From NCBI RefSeq assembly GCF_900115555.1, contig NZ_FOWX01000040.1:1-33636 (forward strand): a stretch of DNA of 33,636 nucleotides. The letters run 5' to 3'. Below the pieces are notes generated by a model, which was not told where the DNA came from, made no database searches, and was given only the letters and a program-made list of their open reading frames with translations. Numbering within the stretch: position 1 is the stretch's first letter; each line of letters opens with the position of its first letter. Shown piece by piece: positions 23,859 through 29,514 of this stretch. Position numbers and translations under genes: made by a program. Source of the stretch: Pseudomonas borbori. Its GTDB lineage: Bacteria; Pseudomonadota; Gammaproteobacteria; Pseudomonadales; Pseudomonadaceae.

Positions 23859-24527
23859 TCAGGGCAGCGGGATGATCTGATCCGGTTGAGCGGGCACGCT
23901 GAAGATGGCTGTGGTTGGCCCCAACGTTTTCAGGTGCCAGGAACCGATTCGCTCGCCGCGATGCAGCAGGCGGACCTCTGCCAGCGAGCGGCTGCCCAGG
24001 GGCGCTGCGGTCAGGAAGCGCTCGCCACCACGGGACTCGATCGCCATCACCGTGAATGGCGGTGATACAGGGGCTGGTCGCGGTGCTCGGGCGGGTTTCT
24101 TCGGTTTGGCGGGCGGCGATACGGCCCTGGAAGGCTTGGCCTTGACGGCCTGGAGTTGCTGCTCGGTCTGCTCGACACGTGTGCGCAGGGCGGCCAGTGC
24201 CGTCTCGGTGGCTCGCGTCGCCAGCCCATCGCGTAGGGTCTGTACTTCCTGGACCCATTGATCCAGCAGAGGATCGAGGGTGTTGGTCTGCTGCGCGCCA
24301 CTCTCGACGGCGAGCCTCAGTTCCTTCAACTCGACGCTCAGGGATTCCTGCATATCCAGCAGGCTGTTCGAGCCCTGTTGCAGGGTGTCCAGCTGCTGTG
24401 CGTGTTTGGCGGTAGCGGTCTGCAGCTCGGCGATACGCTGATGCTGTTTGTACAGCGTGCCGGCCAAACCGGCGACCGCCAGACACAGCAAGCCGAGGAG
24501 GAGGGTTTGCAAGGTCGAGGCTTTCAT
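23859..24527 (-). CDS. ICE membrane-anchored coiled-coil protein
   Basis: The 222-residue protein has one N-terminal membrane helix (residues 8-26) and a long coiled coil (about 28-130: QHQRIAELQTATAKHAQQLD and further QTL/EQ repeats). A lysine/proline-rich linker (SRAVSPPAKPKKPARAPRPA) precedes a C-terminal beta domain ending PDQIIPLP. It overlaps pilL by 4 bp and precedes the TIGR03759 gene, a position occupied in related ICEs by a PilL/PilP-type accessory. No named family is claimed. It may connect the inner membrane to PilL in the envelope. Confidence 0.78.
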   Translation of the reverse strand: MKASTLQTLLLGLLCLAVAGLAGTLYKQHQRIAELQTATAKHAQQLDTLQQGSNSLLDMQESLSVELKELRLAVESGAQQTNTLDPLLDQWVQEVQTLRDGLATRATETALAALRTRVEQTEQQLQAVKAKPSRAVSPPAKPKKPARAPRPAPVSPPFTVMAIESRGGERFLTAAPLGSRSLAEVRLLHRGERIGSWHLKTLGPTTAIFSVPAQPDQIIPLP

Positions 24528-25045
24528 GGCCGGGCCTCTGGCTGGAGAGGCGTGGCGGGGGATGCGCTGCCGTTGTCCAGGCTGAGTTGCCGGAAGCAGA
24601 CCGCGCGGCCGACGTCATCGGCCAGCAACTGCCAGGCTGGGCCGGCCAGTACCTCCAGCGCATTACGGAGCGCGAGCGGGCCGAGCCGGTAATGGACAGC
24701 CGGTAGCGGCCGGGTAAAGAGGACCTTCAGCCTGGCGTTGATGGGACACAGCGAATAGCCCGAACGCTGTAGTACATGGCGCATGGCGTCCTGCACCGTC
24801 GGGTTCAGCGCAGGCGGGATGCTCACATCGATAATTTGGGCGAGAAGGTCCCGTTGCTCCGCGCTGGGTTCGGTGCTGACCAGGGTATAGCGCCCGTAGC
24901 GGATGCTTTGCACCGGCAGCGGAGACGCGCCCGAGGTGTGCTCATTACCCGCCTTGCGGTCGCGGGGTTCCGTTACTGCAGGTACCTGCGAGGTGCATGC
25001 ACCCAGCAACGCCAGCAGCGCGAGAAGTACGGAAGATGGGTACAC
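24524..25045 (-). CDS. pilL: PilL-type lipoprotein (TIGR03748), first T4SS gene
   Basis: The 173-residue protein starts with GTG at 25043-25045; GAGG lies eight nt upstream. The signal ends in lipobox LGAC (Cys17), so it should be lipid-anchored. The mature part has VQSIRYGRYTLVSTEPSAEQ, then ALNPTVQDAMRHVLQRSGYS and GPAWQLLADDVGRAVCFRQL, the small TcpQ/PilL-type domain associated with secretin-like complexes. It heads a run of coupled genes to 19176. Its ribosome binding site is inside a strong hairpin (25050-25092), which suggests translational control. Confidence 0.85.
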   Translation of the reverse strand: MYPSSVLLALLALLGACTSQVPAVTEPRDRKAGNEHTSGASPLPVQSIRYGRYTLVSTEPSAEQRDLLAQIIDVSIPPALNPTVQDAMRHVLQRSGYSLCPINARLKVLFTRPLPAVHYRLGPLALRNALEVLAGPAWQLLADDVGRAVCFRQLSLDNGSASPATPLQPEARP

Positions 25046-25049
25046 GACA

Positions 25050-25092
25050 CTTACCTCATGCCAGGGACGGCGTCACCCTGACATGAGGTAAG
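25050..25092 (-). promoter_or_regulatory. Hairpin sequestering the pilL ribosome binding site
   Basis: CTTACCTCATG at 25050-25060 is a perfect 11-bp complement of CATGAGGTAAG at 25082-25092; an inner AGGG/CCCT pair extends the stem. On the transcribed strand the 3' arm reads CATGAGGTAAG and contains the GAGG that serves the GTG start of pilL, so folding would hide the ribosome binding site. Both arms also contain an ATG followed within a few codons by a stop. Confidence 0.65.
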
Positions 25093-25237
25093 GGGTGTTG
25101 CGCAGAGGAAAGCTGACGTGAGAGCTATCGCTTTTTGGGGGCGAAGCGTACATCCGGAGCCGGACTATTCCGGTGCGGGCAGGGCTGGTTTGTGCTTCGG
25201 GTACCCGTCAGGCAGTCCTCGCGGTGGGCAGGTGGGG

Positions 25238-25900
25238 TCACTCGTCGTACACAGGCAGTCCTGGCAGTGTGCTGGCGCTCGGGTCGAAGATTAGGAACCT
25301 GGTATCCGCCAGGCTGGCCAGATGGAGGATACGCACGAGGGCATCTGGTACGCCGGTAGCGAGTTGCGCCTGTCTGAGCGCCCCATAGCATTGCCCATCG
25401 ACCTCCATAAGATGCTCATCCGTCCAGGGCGTGCAGATCAATTTGCAGCCGAAGCCGCAGCAGTCCGGGAGTGCGAAAGGCTCGAACAGCAAGCCGGTTT
25501 GCCTGGGCGGCGATCTGTTTATCCAGTCCACCAGATAACGGACGGCCTCTTCGGGAAGATGCAGCGTACTGATTTCCCAGGCTCGGCTATAGCGCCCGGT
25601 TTCGAAACTCAACCGGCGGATCACCGCCTGCGCCTCTTCCCGGGAGTACAGGTCGCCGATGTGATACCGCTCGTTCAGCGCTGTACCTATTACGGCATAG
25701 ACCACGTGGCGAACCAGTCCGATGGATTGGCAGCGTTCGTCCAGGTCGGTCGGGATGGCCTGGCCTTCGCTGACCAGGGCGAAATCGTCGTTGAAGATGC
25801 AGGAGAACAGTTGCAACTCATGGTCCTGCAGGTGGGCCTGTGATTCATGCACTGGACGGCAGCAAGGTGGGCCGTCGTCCTCGTAGGTGATCAGCAGCAA
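25238..25900 (-). CDS. Conserved-looking ICE protein with a disrupted start
   Basis: The open frame encodes about 220 residues from a TTG at 25900 with no ribosome binding site. In the same frame, reading continues upstream without a start codon (KFLSCRLARILFVRGYESLH...). A good ribosome binding site and ATG (GGAGAACCCTC-ATG, 25983-25985) lie in another frame, 1 nt off, that stops after about 21 codons. The simplest reading is a single-base indel around 25970-25980. The protein contains HLQDHELQLFSCIFNDDFAL and DLYSREEAQAVIRRLSFETG and several cysteines (CCGFGC), and looks soluble. I cannot name the family. It follows radC and its terminator. Confidence 0.6.
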   Translation of the reverse strand: MLLITYEDDGPPCCRPVHESQAHLQDHELQLFSCIFNDDFALVSEGQAIPTDLDERCQSIGLVRHVVYAVIGTALNERYHIGDLYSREEAQAVIRRLSFETGRYSRAWEISTLHLPEEAVRYLVDWINRSPPRQTGLLFEPFALPDCCGFGCKLICTPWTDEHLMEVDGQCYGALRQAQLATGVPDALVRILHLASLADTRFLIFDPSASTLPGLPVYDE

Positions 25901-26006
25901 CCGTTCGATATGCAGGCTCTCATAGCCGCGGACAAAAAGGATTCGCGCCAGCCGGCAGGAGAGAAACTTGGTGTGTTGGCCTCATGAGGGTTCTCCAGAA
26001 TGAACA

Positions 26007-26024
26007 AGGCGCCCGAAGGCGCCT
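26007..26024 (-). terminator. Intrinsic terminator downstream of radC
   Basis: AGGCGCC at 26007-26013 pairs with GGCGCCT at 26018-26024; on the minus strand the loop is the stable TTCG tetraloop, followed by TGTTCATT. It begins seven bases after the radC stop codon. Confidence 0.6.
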
Positions 26025-26030
26025 GTGGGA

Positions 26031-26528
26031 TTAAAGCCAGCCGTATTCGGCCAGGGATGTGGGGCGGCCTTCGCCGACGATGAAGTGATCCAGGACACGC
26101 ACCTCGACCAGGGCCAGGGCTTCCTTCAGATGAAGGGTCAGGGTGCGATCGGCCTGGCTGGGTTCGGTGCAGCCTGAGGGATGGTTGTGGGTCAAAATCA
26201 CCGCCGCGGCGTTATGCGCCAGGGCGCGCTTGACCACCTGCCTGGGGTAGACGCTGGCACCGTCGATGCTGCCGTGAAACAGCACCTCGAATGTCAGTAC
26301 CCGGTGCTTGGTATCGAGAAAAACCACCCCGAAGACTTCGTGCTCCTCTTGGGCGAGAAGTACTTGCAGGTACTCGGCCACCAGGCCGGGTGAGGTCAGT
26401 TCGGGACCGCGGCTGAATACCCGGCGTTCGAGGATAAGCAGGGCTTCTTCGATGACCTGGTCTTCCCGGATCGTACGGGCGTCGGTGTTGAGGGGCGTGC
26501 TGCCAATCAGCGCGAGCTGTGTGTTCAT
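26031..26528 (-). CDS. radC: RadC-family JAB-domain protein
   Basis: The start at 26528 has GGAGG eight bases upstream; an extension to 26606 would include the leader hairpin and is rejected. The 165-residue product is the JAB/MPN domain of RadC: EVFGVVFLDTKHRVL, EVLFHGSIDGASVYPRQVVK, and the JAMM zinc site HNHPSGCTEPSQAD near the middle. Despite the name, RadC proteins have no proven repair function, but they are common on ICEs and phages. It lacks the N-terminal HhH region of chromosomal RadC, as ICE versions do. The gene has a hairpin leader of the kind first associated with radC genes. Confidence 0.93.
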   Translation of the reverse strand: MNTQLALIGSTPLNTDARTIREDQVIEEALLILERRVFSRGPELTSPGLVAEYLQVLLAQEEHEVFGVVFLDTKHRVLTFEVLFHGSIDGASVYPRQVVKRALAHNAAAVILTHNHPSGCTEPSQADRTLTLHLKEALALVEVRVLDHFIVGEGRPTSLAEYGWL

Positions 26529-26561
26529 GGTGGGTACCTCCAAGTTAAACATGGGGTACGC

Positions 26562-26589
26562 ACCCCCTGGGGAGTGGTATCCCCGGGGT
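26562..26589 (-). promoter_or_regulatory. radC-type leader hairpin upstream of radC
   Basis: GGGGA at 26569-26573 pairs with TCCCC at 26580-26584 around a 6-nt loop (TACCAC on the minus strand); outer ACCCC and GGGGT extend it to 26562-26589. It is 34 nt upstream of the radC start. Confidence 0.6.
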
Positions 26590-26611
26590 GGGTAAGTGGA
26601 TGGCATGCGTC

Positions 26612-26911
26612 TCAGACCTTGCGTCGTCTACGCTTGCGCCGGGTGTGTTCGAATCGATCCCGGAGCTGGCGCCCCAGGTTCATGAAGTGCGGGTCGTTCT
26701 CGCCGTAGCGGTAGTAGCTCACCAGCATCTCGAGCAGGATCTGCAGGTGCGGCGTGTCGAAGGTGGCGATCCAATCCAGCCGACACGGCCATTCTTCGCC
26801 GTTGTAGAGACTGAGAACGCAAAGCGCCAGGCGTTGGGCCGTGCTGTGGTCATGCTGCAGCAGCAGGTCGGCATGCTTGGCAAAGGGAGAGTCGGCGTAG
26901 TCAGTTTTCAC
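26612..26911 (-). CDS. Small ICE protein of unknown function (99 aa)
   Basis: GTG at 26909-26911 is chosen as start because AGGAG lies seven bases upstream; the longer frame to 27025 would overlap the next gene and has no comparable site. The product reads VKTDYADSPFAKHADLLLQH, STAQRLALCVLSLYNGEEWP and PHLQILLEMLVSYYRYGEND, ending in a very basic RRKRRRRKV tail. It faintly resembles the DUF7673-type helical proteins of ICEs, but I am not sure. It sits between the 85-aa CxxC protein and radC. Confidence 0.6.
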   Translation of the reverse strand: MKTDYADSPFAKHADLLLQHDHSTAQRLALCVLSLYNGEEWPCRLDWIATFDTPHLQILLEMLVSYYRYGENDPHFMNLGRQLRDRFEHTRRKRRRRKV

Positions 26912-26924
26912 GAGTGGACTCCTG

Positions 26925-27182
26925 TCATAGCCGAGTGAAGCGGTGCCGCGGGCCATGTAGCGGCGAGCCACAGCCGTCGCAGGGTGAACGGGAGAAGGGA
27001 TCGACTCCCCAGCCAGCGTCGGCATCGAAGTCGGCGCTGATGGGCATCAACCGAGTCAGGCCATCCCGGATGGCCGCGATGCGTGCATCGACGTCATCCG
27101 CCGTGTGGTGGAGCGACAGCGCGCTGTAGTCGTCGTAAGCCTCGGCAAACAGGCAGTCGTCGCAGAACCAGAACGATTCCAT
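26925..27182 (-). CDS. Small ICE protein with two CxxC pairs (85 aa)
   Basis: The 85-residue protein has CDDC at residues 7-10 and CDGC at 68-71 (SPCDGCGSPLHGPRHRF), a likely zinc ribbon, with an acidic helical middle (YDDYSALSLHHTADDVDARI). AGGGGAAACCATC precedes the ATG. It lies 13 nt upstream of the 99-aa gene and about 30 nt downstream of the terminator at 27212-27233. Such proteins are frequent in PFGI-1-type ICEs, but no function is known to me; nucleic-acid binding would fit the zinc pairs. Confidence 0.65.
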   Translation of the reverse strand: MESFWFCDDCLFAEAYDDYSALSLHHTADDVDARIAAIRDGLTRLMPISADFDADAGWGVDPFSRSPCDGCGSPLHGPRHRFTRL

Positions 27183-27211
27183 GATGGTTTCCCCTGTGCT
27201 GGATCGAAGGA

Positions 27212-27233
27212 AAGGCGCTCGATGGAGCGCCTT
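27212..27233 (-). terminator. Intrinsic terminator downstream of the STY4534-type gene
   Basis: AAGGCGCTC at 27212-27220 pairs perfectly with GAGCGCCTT at 27225-27233 around a 4-nt loop; on the minus strand it is followed by TCCTTC. It begins 22 nt past the stop of the 193-aa gene. The two small genes downstream need either read-through or a promoter I do not see. Confidence 0.6.
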
Positions 27234-27254
27234 GCTCAGGAGGTCGCGAAGGGT

Positions 27255-27836
27255 TCAGACGGGCTGAACGGTACGCTTGGAATCACGGCGAACCGTGCGT
27301 GCGGACGGTGGAGCCTCCGACTCTGCCGGCGCATCCGTTGTGGTGTCTGGTTCATCGGTTTCGGCGTCCGCCGATGCCTCGGCGGACTCGTCACTCGGCG
27401 CTTGTTCGGCAGGGGCTGTTACTTCCTGCCGGGCGGGCGCCTTGTATTCCAGCTTGCCGTCGACCTTGATCCAGTCGATGAAGAGCAGGCGACCTTTCAG
27501 GCCTGCACCTGGCTGGCCCTGTTTTTCGCCTTTCTCGTAGAGGAACGGATCGGTCCACAGGTCGCCGATGCGAAAGGACAGCAAGACCTTCTTCTCGGCC
27601 TTGACCGCATCCCAGTACTGGCGGATCAGCCGTTCGGCTTCACCACCGGCGACCTTGCAGTCGAAGCGGGTGTATTCCACCGCATCGCTGGCGCCGTGCA
27701 GGGCGGCGATATCGCAGGCCATGAACGGCGGGCCGCGACGCACCGGCACTTCACGGACACGGTTGAGGTAGCCGATGCCGCTGGTGTGCAGATTGAAGTA
27801 AGTGACCGCTTCTTGGGGGGGGTTGGCGTGGGCCAT
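27255..27836 (-). CDS. STY4534-type (DUF3577) ICE protein
   Basis: The 193-residue protein opens with the DUF3577-type core: YFNLHTSGIGYLNRVREVPV, PPFMACDIAALHGASDAVEY, FDCKVAGGEAERLIRQYWDA, KVLLSFRIGDLWTDPFLYEK and LKGRLLFIDWIKVDGKLEY. This family is annotated as an ICE replication protein (STY4534 family); the biochemical role is poorly known. The last 60 residues are an acidic Ala/Glu/Asp/Pro low-complexity tail ending basic, like ssDNA-binding proteins with disordered tails. AGGAG precedes the ATG. Transcription probably starts at the promoter at 28182-28210, giving a leader of about 340 nt with the repeat element and a radC-type hairpin. Confidence 0.87.
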   Translation of the reverse strand: MAHANPPQEAVTYFNLHTSGIGYLNRVREVPVRRGPPFMACDIAALHGASDAVEYTRFDCKVAGGEAERLIRQYWDAVKAEKKVLLSFRIGDLWTDPFLYEKGEKQGQPGAGLKGRLLFIDWIKVDGKLEYKAPARQEVTAPAEQAPSDESAEASADAETDEPDTTTDAPAESEAPPSARTVRRDSKRTVQPV

Positions 27837-27876
27837 GGTGTTTCTCCTGTTTCAAGGGGAAACGGCGACGCACGAT

Positions 27877-27908
27877 CCCCACAGCGGGGAGGTGAGTCCC
27901 CGTCGGGG
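27877..27908 (-). promoter_or_regulatory. radC-type leader hairpin upstream of the STY4534-type gene
   Basis: CGGGGA at 27885-27890 pairs with TCCCCG at 27897-27902 around a 6-nt loop (CTCACC on the minus strand); outer CCCC (27877-27880) and GGGG (27905-27908) close a second stem. It lies 41 nt before the start codon, the same geometry as the other three. Confidence 0.6.
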
Positions 27909-28040
27909 TGGGTGAGGTGCAGGCGAATCAGGAACGACATCGGCAAGCCGACGGCGCTCAGGACAAAACGCCTGGGTAGGGTGCATGGGGTACGGCAAAA
28001 GAGAACCTGGCCGATGAAACAGCCAGGGGAGGGGGAGTCG

Positions 28041-28170
28041 GCATTCATCACCGCCGAGGCGGCGACCGTGCGAGCTTCCGAACGCTGATCGCACTTGGGT
28101 CGAACCACCACGTACGTGGCGTAGCCTTGAAGGCTCCGGCTACCTGGGCTGGGGCTGTCAACGACAGCGA
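28041..28170 (-). repeat. Leader repeat copy 2: structured 5' leader element
   Basis: This is the second copy of the 130-bp element at 2249-2378, in the same orientation. All four stem arms are unchanged (including GTGCGA/TCGCAC, GTAGCC/GGCTAC and GCTGTC/GACAGC at 28154-28168). CCAC/GTGG here forms the palindrome CCACGTACGTGG. It starts right after the promoter at 28182-28210 and leads towards the STY4534-type gene. Confidence 0.7.
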
Positions 28171-28181
28171 ACCATGCCCTT

Positions 28182-28210
28182 TCTATAAGCCTGCTGATGG
28201 GCAGCGTCAA
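28182..28210 (-). promoter_or_regulatory. Strong sigma70 promoter for the STY4534-type gene
   Basis: On the minus strand TTGACG (28205-28210) and TATAGA (28182-28187) are separated by exactly 17 nt. Transcription would start near 28175, just before the GCTGTC/GACAGC hairpin, and run through leader copy 2. Confidence 0.7.
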
Positions 28211-28273
28211 GGCGTGGCAAGAAGAGTTTTTGCTGCTGGAATCCAGTGGCAAGCACTGGCATGAAGATAAGTG

Positions 28274-28300
28274 AAAAGCCGGCCCGGCGGGATGCCGGGC
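28274..28300 (-). terminator. Possible terminator between the third leader copy and the promoter
   Basis: GCCCGGC at 28282-28288 pairs with GCCGGGC at 28294-28300; on the minus strand CGGC then TTTT follow. It would insulate the strong promoter at 28182-28210 from transcripts coming from the XRE region. The T run is short and offset, so this is tentative. Confidence 0.35.
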
Positions 28301-28463
28301 GGGGAATAGGAAAGCCACCTCTGACGCTCTAGTGCAGCGAAAAGGCCCCTCGCAACGCCTCGTTTCACCGCATCAGGATTCGCCAGCCGACCCTTGTCGT
28401 GGCCTGGGTCGGAATGGATCGGCACGCATCCGCGCACAAAAGGCGCCCAGTGTTTCGCCGGTG

Positions 28464-28545
28464 GGCTCCGGCGCTGAATACCACCGCCGAAGCGGATGAC
28501 CGCAGCAGCCTGATGCAGGCAACAGCGGTCATCCACCTCAACGAT
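28464..28545 (-). repeat. Diverged third leader copy with a long nested hairpin
   Basis: The stretch shares the box CACCGCCGAAGCGGATGACCG with the left part of copies 1 and 2 (CACCACCGAAGCGATGACCG in copy 1) and then differs. It forms a 10-bp perfect stem, GGATGACCGC (28494-28503) with GCGGTCATCC (28525-28534), enclosing a second perfect stem GCCTG/CAGGC (28508-28520). No gene follows it on the minus strand before the next promoter. Confidence 0.5.
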
Positions 28546-28715
28546 CTGATCATCTAAGAAGCGGAAACGATGTCTCGACGAGAAGGATGCTCCGAACTCG
28601 AAAGTCCGACCGACCTACCCGGAGCGAATCGGTCTTGGGGAATGCCGATGGCACCCGTACTTGCTCGTGCACTACATCAGCGCTGCCGACAAAGTGTCAA
28701 GTCGCGCAAGGGACC
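28546..28715. other. Non-coding gap
   Basis: No supported gene, strong repeat or terminator is seen in this 170-bp stretch between the third leader copy and the XRE gene. With 27837-28545 it makes up about 880 bp without protein-coding genes, the longest such stretch in the window. Confidence 0.5.
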
Positions 28716-29057
28716 TTACTTGTTGCCGAGATGAGCCGCCAGCCGCTCGACCGTCTCCACAATGAAGGCGCGATCATGCTCTGGCAGCGCACTGATCAAT
28801 CCAGCAATCTTCTGGCTTTGATCGCTGGGGCGGTTGCTGGACGCCATCAGCAGTTCGTCCAGTCGGCAGTCAAAGATATCCGCCAACTGGATCAGCTTCT
28901 GGATCGAGAGTTCGACCTTTCCCCGTTCGAGCCGTGAGATGGCTTCGCCACCGATACCCAGGTGTTCGGCGACCTCTTCCTGGGTCAGCCCGCGCTCGGT
29001 TCGACGCTTGGCAATCAGGCGCCCGATCTGGGTTTGGGTTGGACTTTTCGATGTCAC
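28716..29057 (-). CDS. XRE-family transcriptional regulator
   Basis: GTG at 29055-29057 is chosen as start because GGAG lies nine bases upstream; an ATG at 29108 has no ribosome binding site and would place an operator inside the gene. The 113-residue product has a classic helix-turn-helix domain (QIGRLIAKRRTERGLTQEEV, AEHLGIGGEAISRLERGKVE, LSIQKLIQLADIFDCRLDEL, about residues 10-70). The C-terminal helical tail is likely a dimerisation segment. Two inverted repeats TCRACC-N5-GGTTGA and a half site lie directly upstream, suggesting autorepression and control of the divergent gene at 29226. Confidence 0.87.
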   Translation of the reverse strand: MTSKSPTQTQIGRLIAKRRTERGLTQEEVAEHLGIGGEAISRLERGKVELSIQKLIQLADIFDCRLDELLMASSNRPSDQSQKIAGLISALPEHDRAFIVETVERLAAHLGNK

Positions 29058-29073
29058 GTTGACGGTCTCCAAT

Positions 29074-29147
29074 TCAACCCGAATGGTTGAGCAAAGACCC
29101 GTTGACATGAATGTCTTTTAGGGTTGAGTATCGACCTTTAAGGTTGA
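29074..29147. promoter_or_regulatory. Operator array between the XRE gene and the divergent small gene
   Basis: TCAACC-CGAAT-GGTTGA at 29074-29090 and TCGACC-TTTAA-GGTTGA at 29131-29147 are inverted repeats of the same form with a 5-nt spacer. A further half site GGTTGA lies at 29122-29127. The centres of the two full sites are 57 bp apart. They are the natural binding sites for the adjacent XRE protein, with sequence shared between sites but not with the rest of the window. Confidence 0.6.
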
Positions 29148-29225
29148 ATTTTGCTCATATTGCCGAACATGTGGTCAGGCAGGGATGAGCCCACAGCGCG
29201 AATACGGCTGAGTTGGGGCAGGTGA

Positions 29226-29483
29226 ATGGGTAAGCGCAACAAGGACATCAGGGACCGGGCATGGGATCAGGCACTGGCCTTCTTCACGCAAGTGCGTGAT
29301 GACCCGGAGAATCCTGAGATGATCGAGAGCCTGGTGCTGTGGGTCAATCAGAGCCCTGCCCATTTGGATATCTTCAACGAACTGGCGGCGATATGGGTGG
29401 CCGCTGGCATGGCCTTGGCCAGGCAGATTGAACCCCTGGGCACGGATGACGACAGCGAGCAGGATGGGCCGCTTTTGCACTGA
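29226..29483 (+). CDS. Small protein resembling a FecR N-terminal (DUF4880) domain
   Basis: The 85-residue protein reads DQALAFFTQVRDDPENPEMI, ESLVLWVNQSPAHLDIFNEL and AAIWVAAGMALARQIEPLG. The pattern helix - W(V/L)..SP.H...F..L..(L/I)W resembles the DUF4880 domain at the N-terminus of FecR-type anti-sigma regulators, but the sensor part is absent and no sigma-factor gene is nearby. Start ATG 29226 has an AGGTG-type site. It is divergent from the XRE gene and convergent with topB. The family assignment is tentative. Confidence 0.5.
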   Translation: MGKRNKDIRDRAWDQALAFFTQVRDDPENPEMIESLVLWVNQSPAHLDIFNELAAIWVAAGMALARQIEPLGTDDDSEQDGPLLH

Positions 29484-29514
29484 ATCGGGGGCTTTCCGCC
29501 CCGGATGATCTCCC

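Noticed and set aside
25125..25391. 88-codon minus-strand frame upstream of pilL
   Set aside because: It overlaps the C-terminal part of the conserved frame at 25238-25900 in another frame and shows no supporting start signal.
28207..28536. 109-codon minus-strand frame
   Set aside because: It covers the third leader copy and a probable terminator, has no ribosome binding site and resembles no protein.
29470..29510. GGGGC/GCCCC hairpin between the FecR-like gene and topB as a terminator
   Set aside because: The stem is only 5 bp and no T run follows on either strand.
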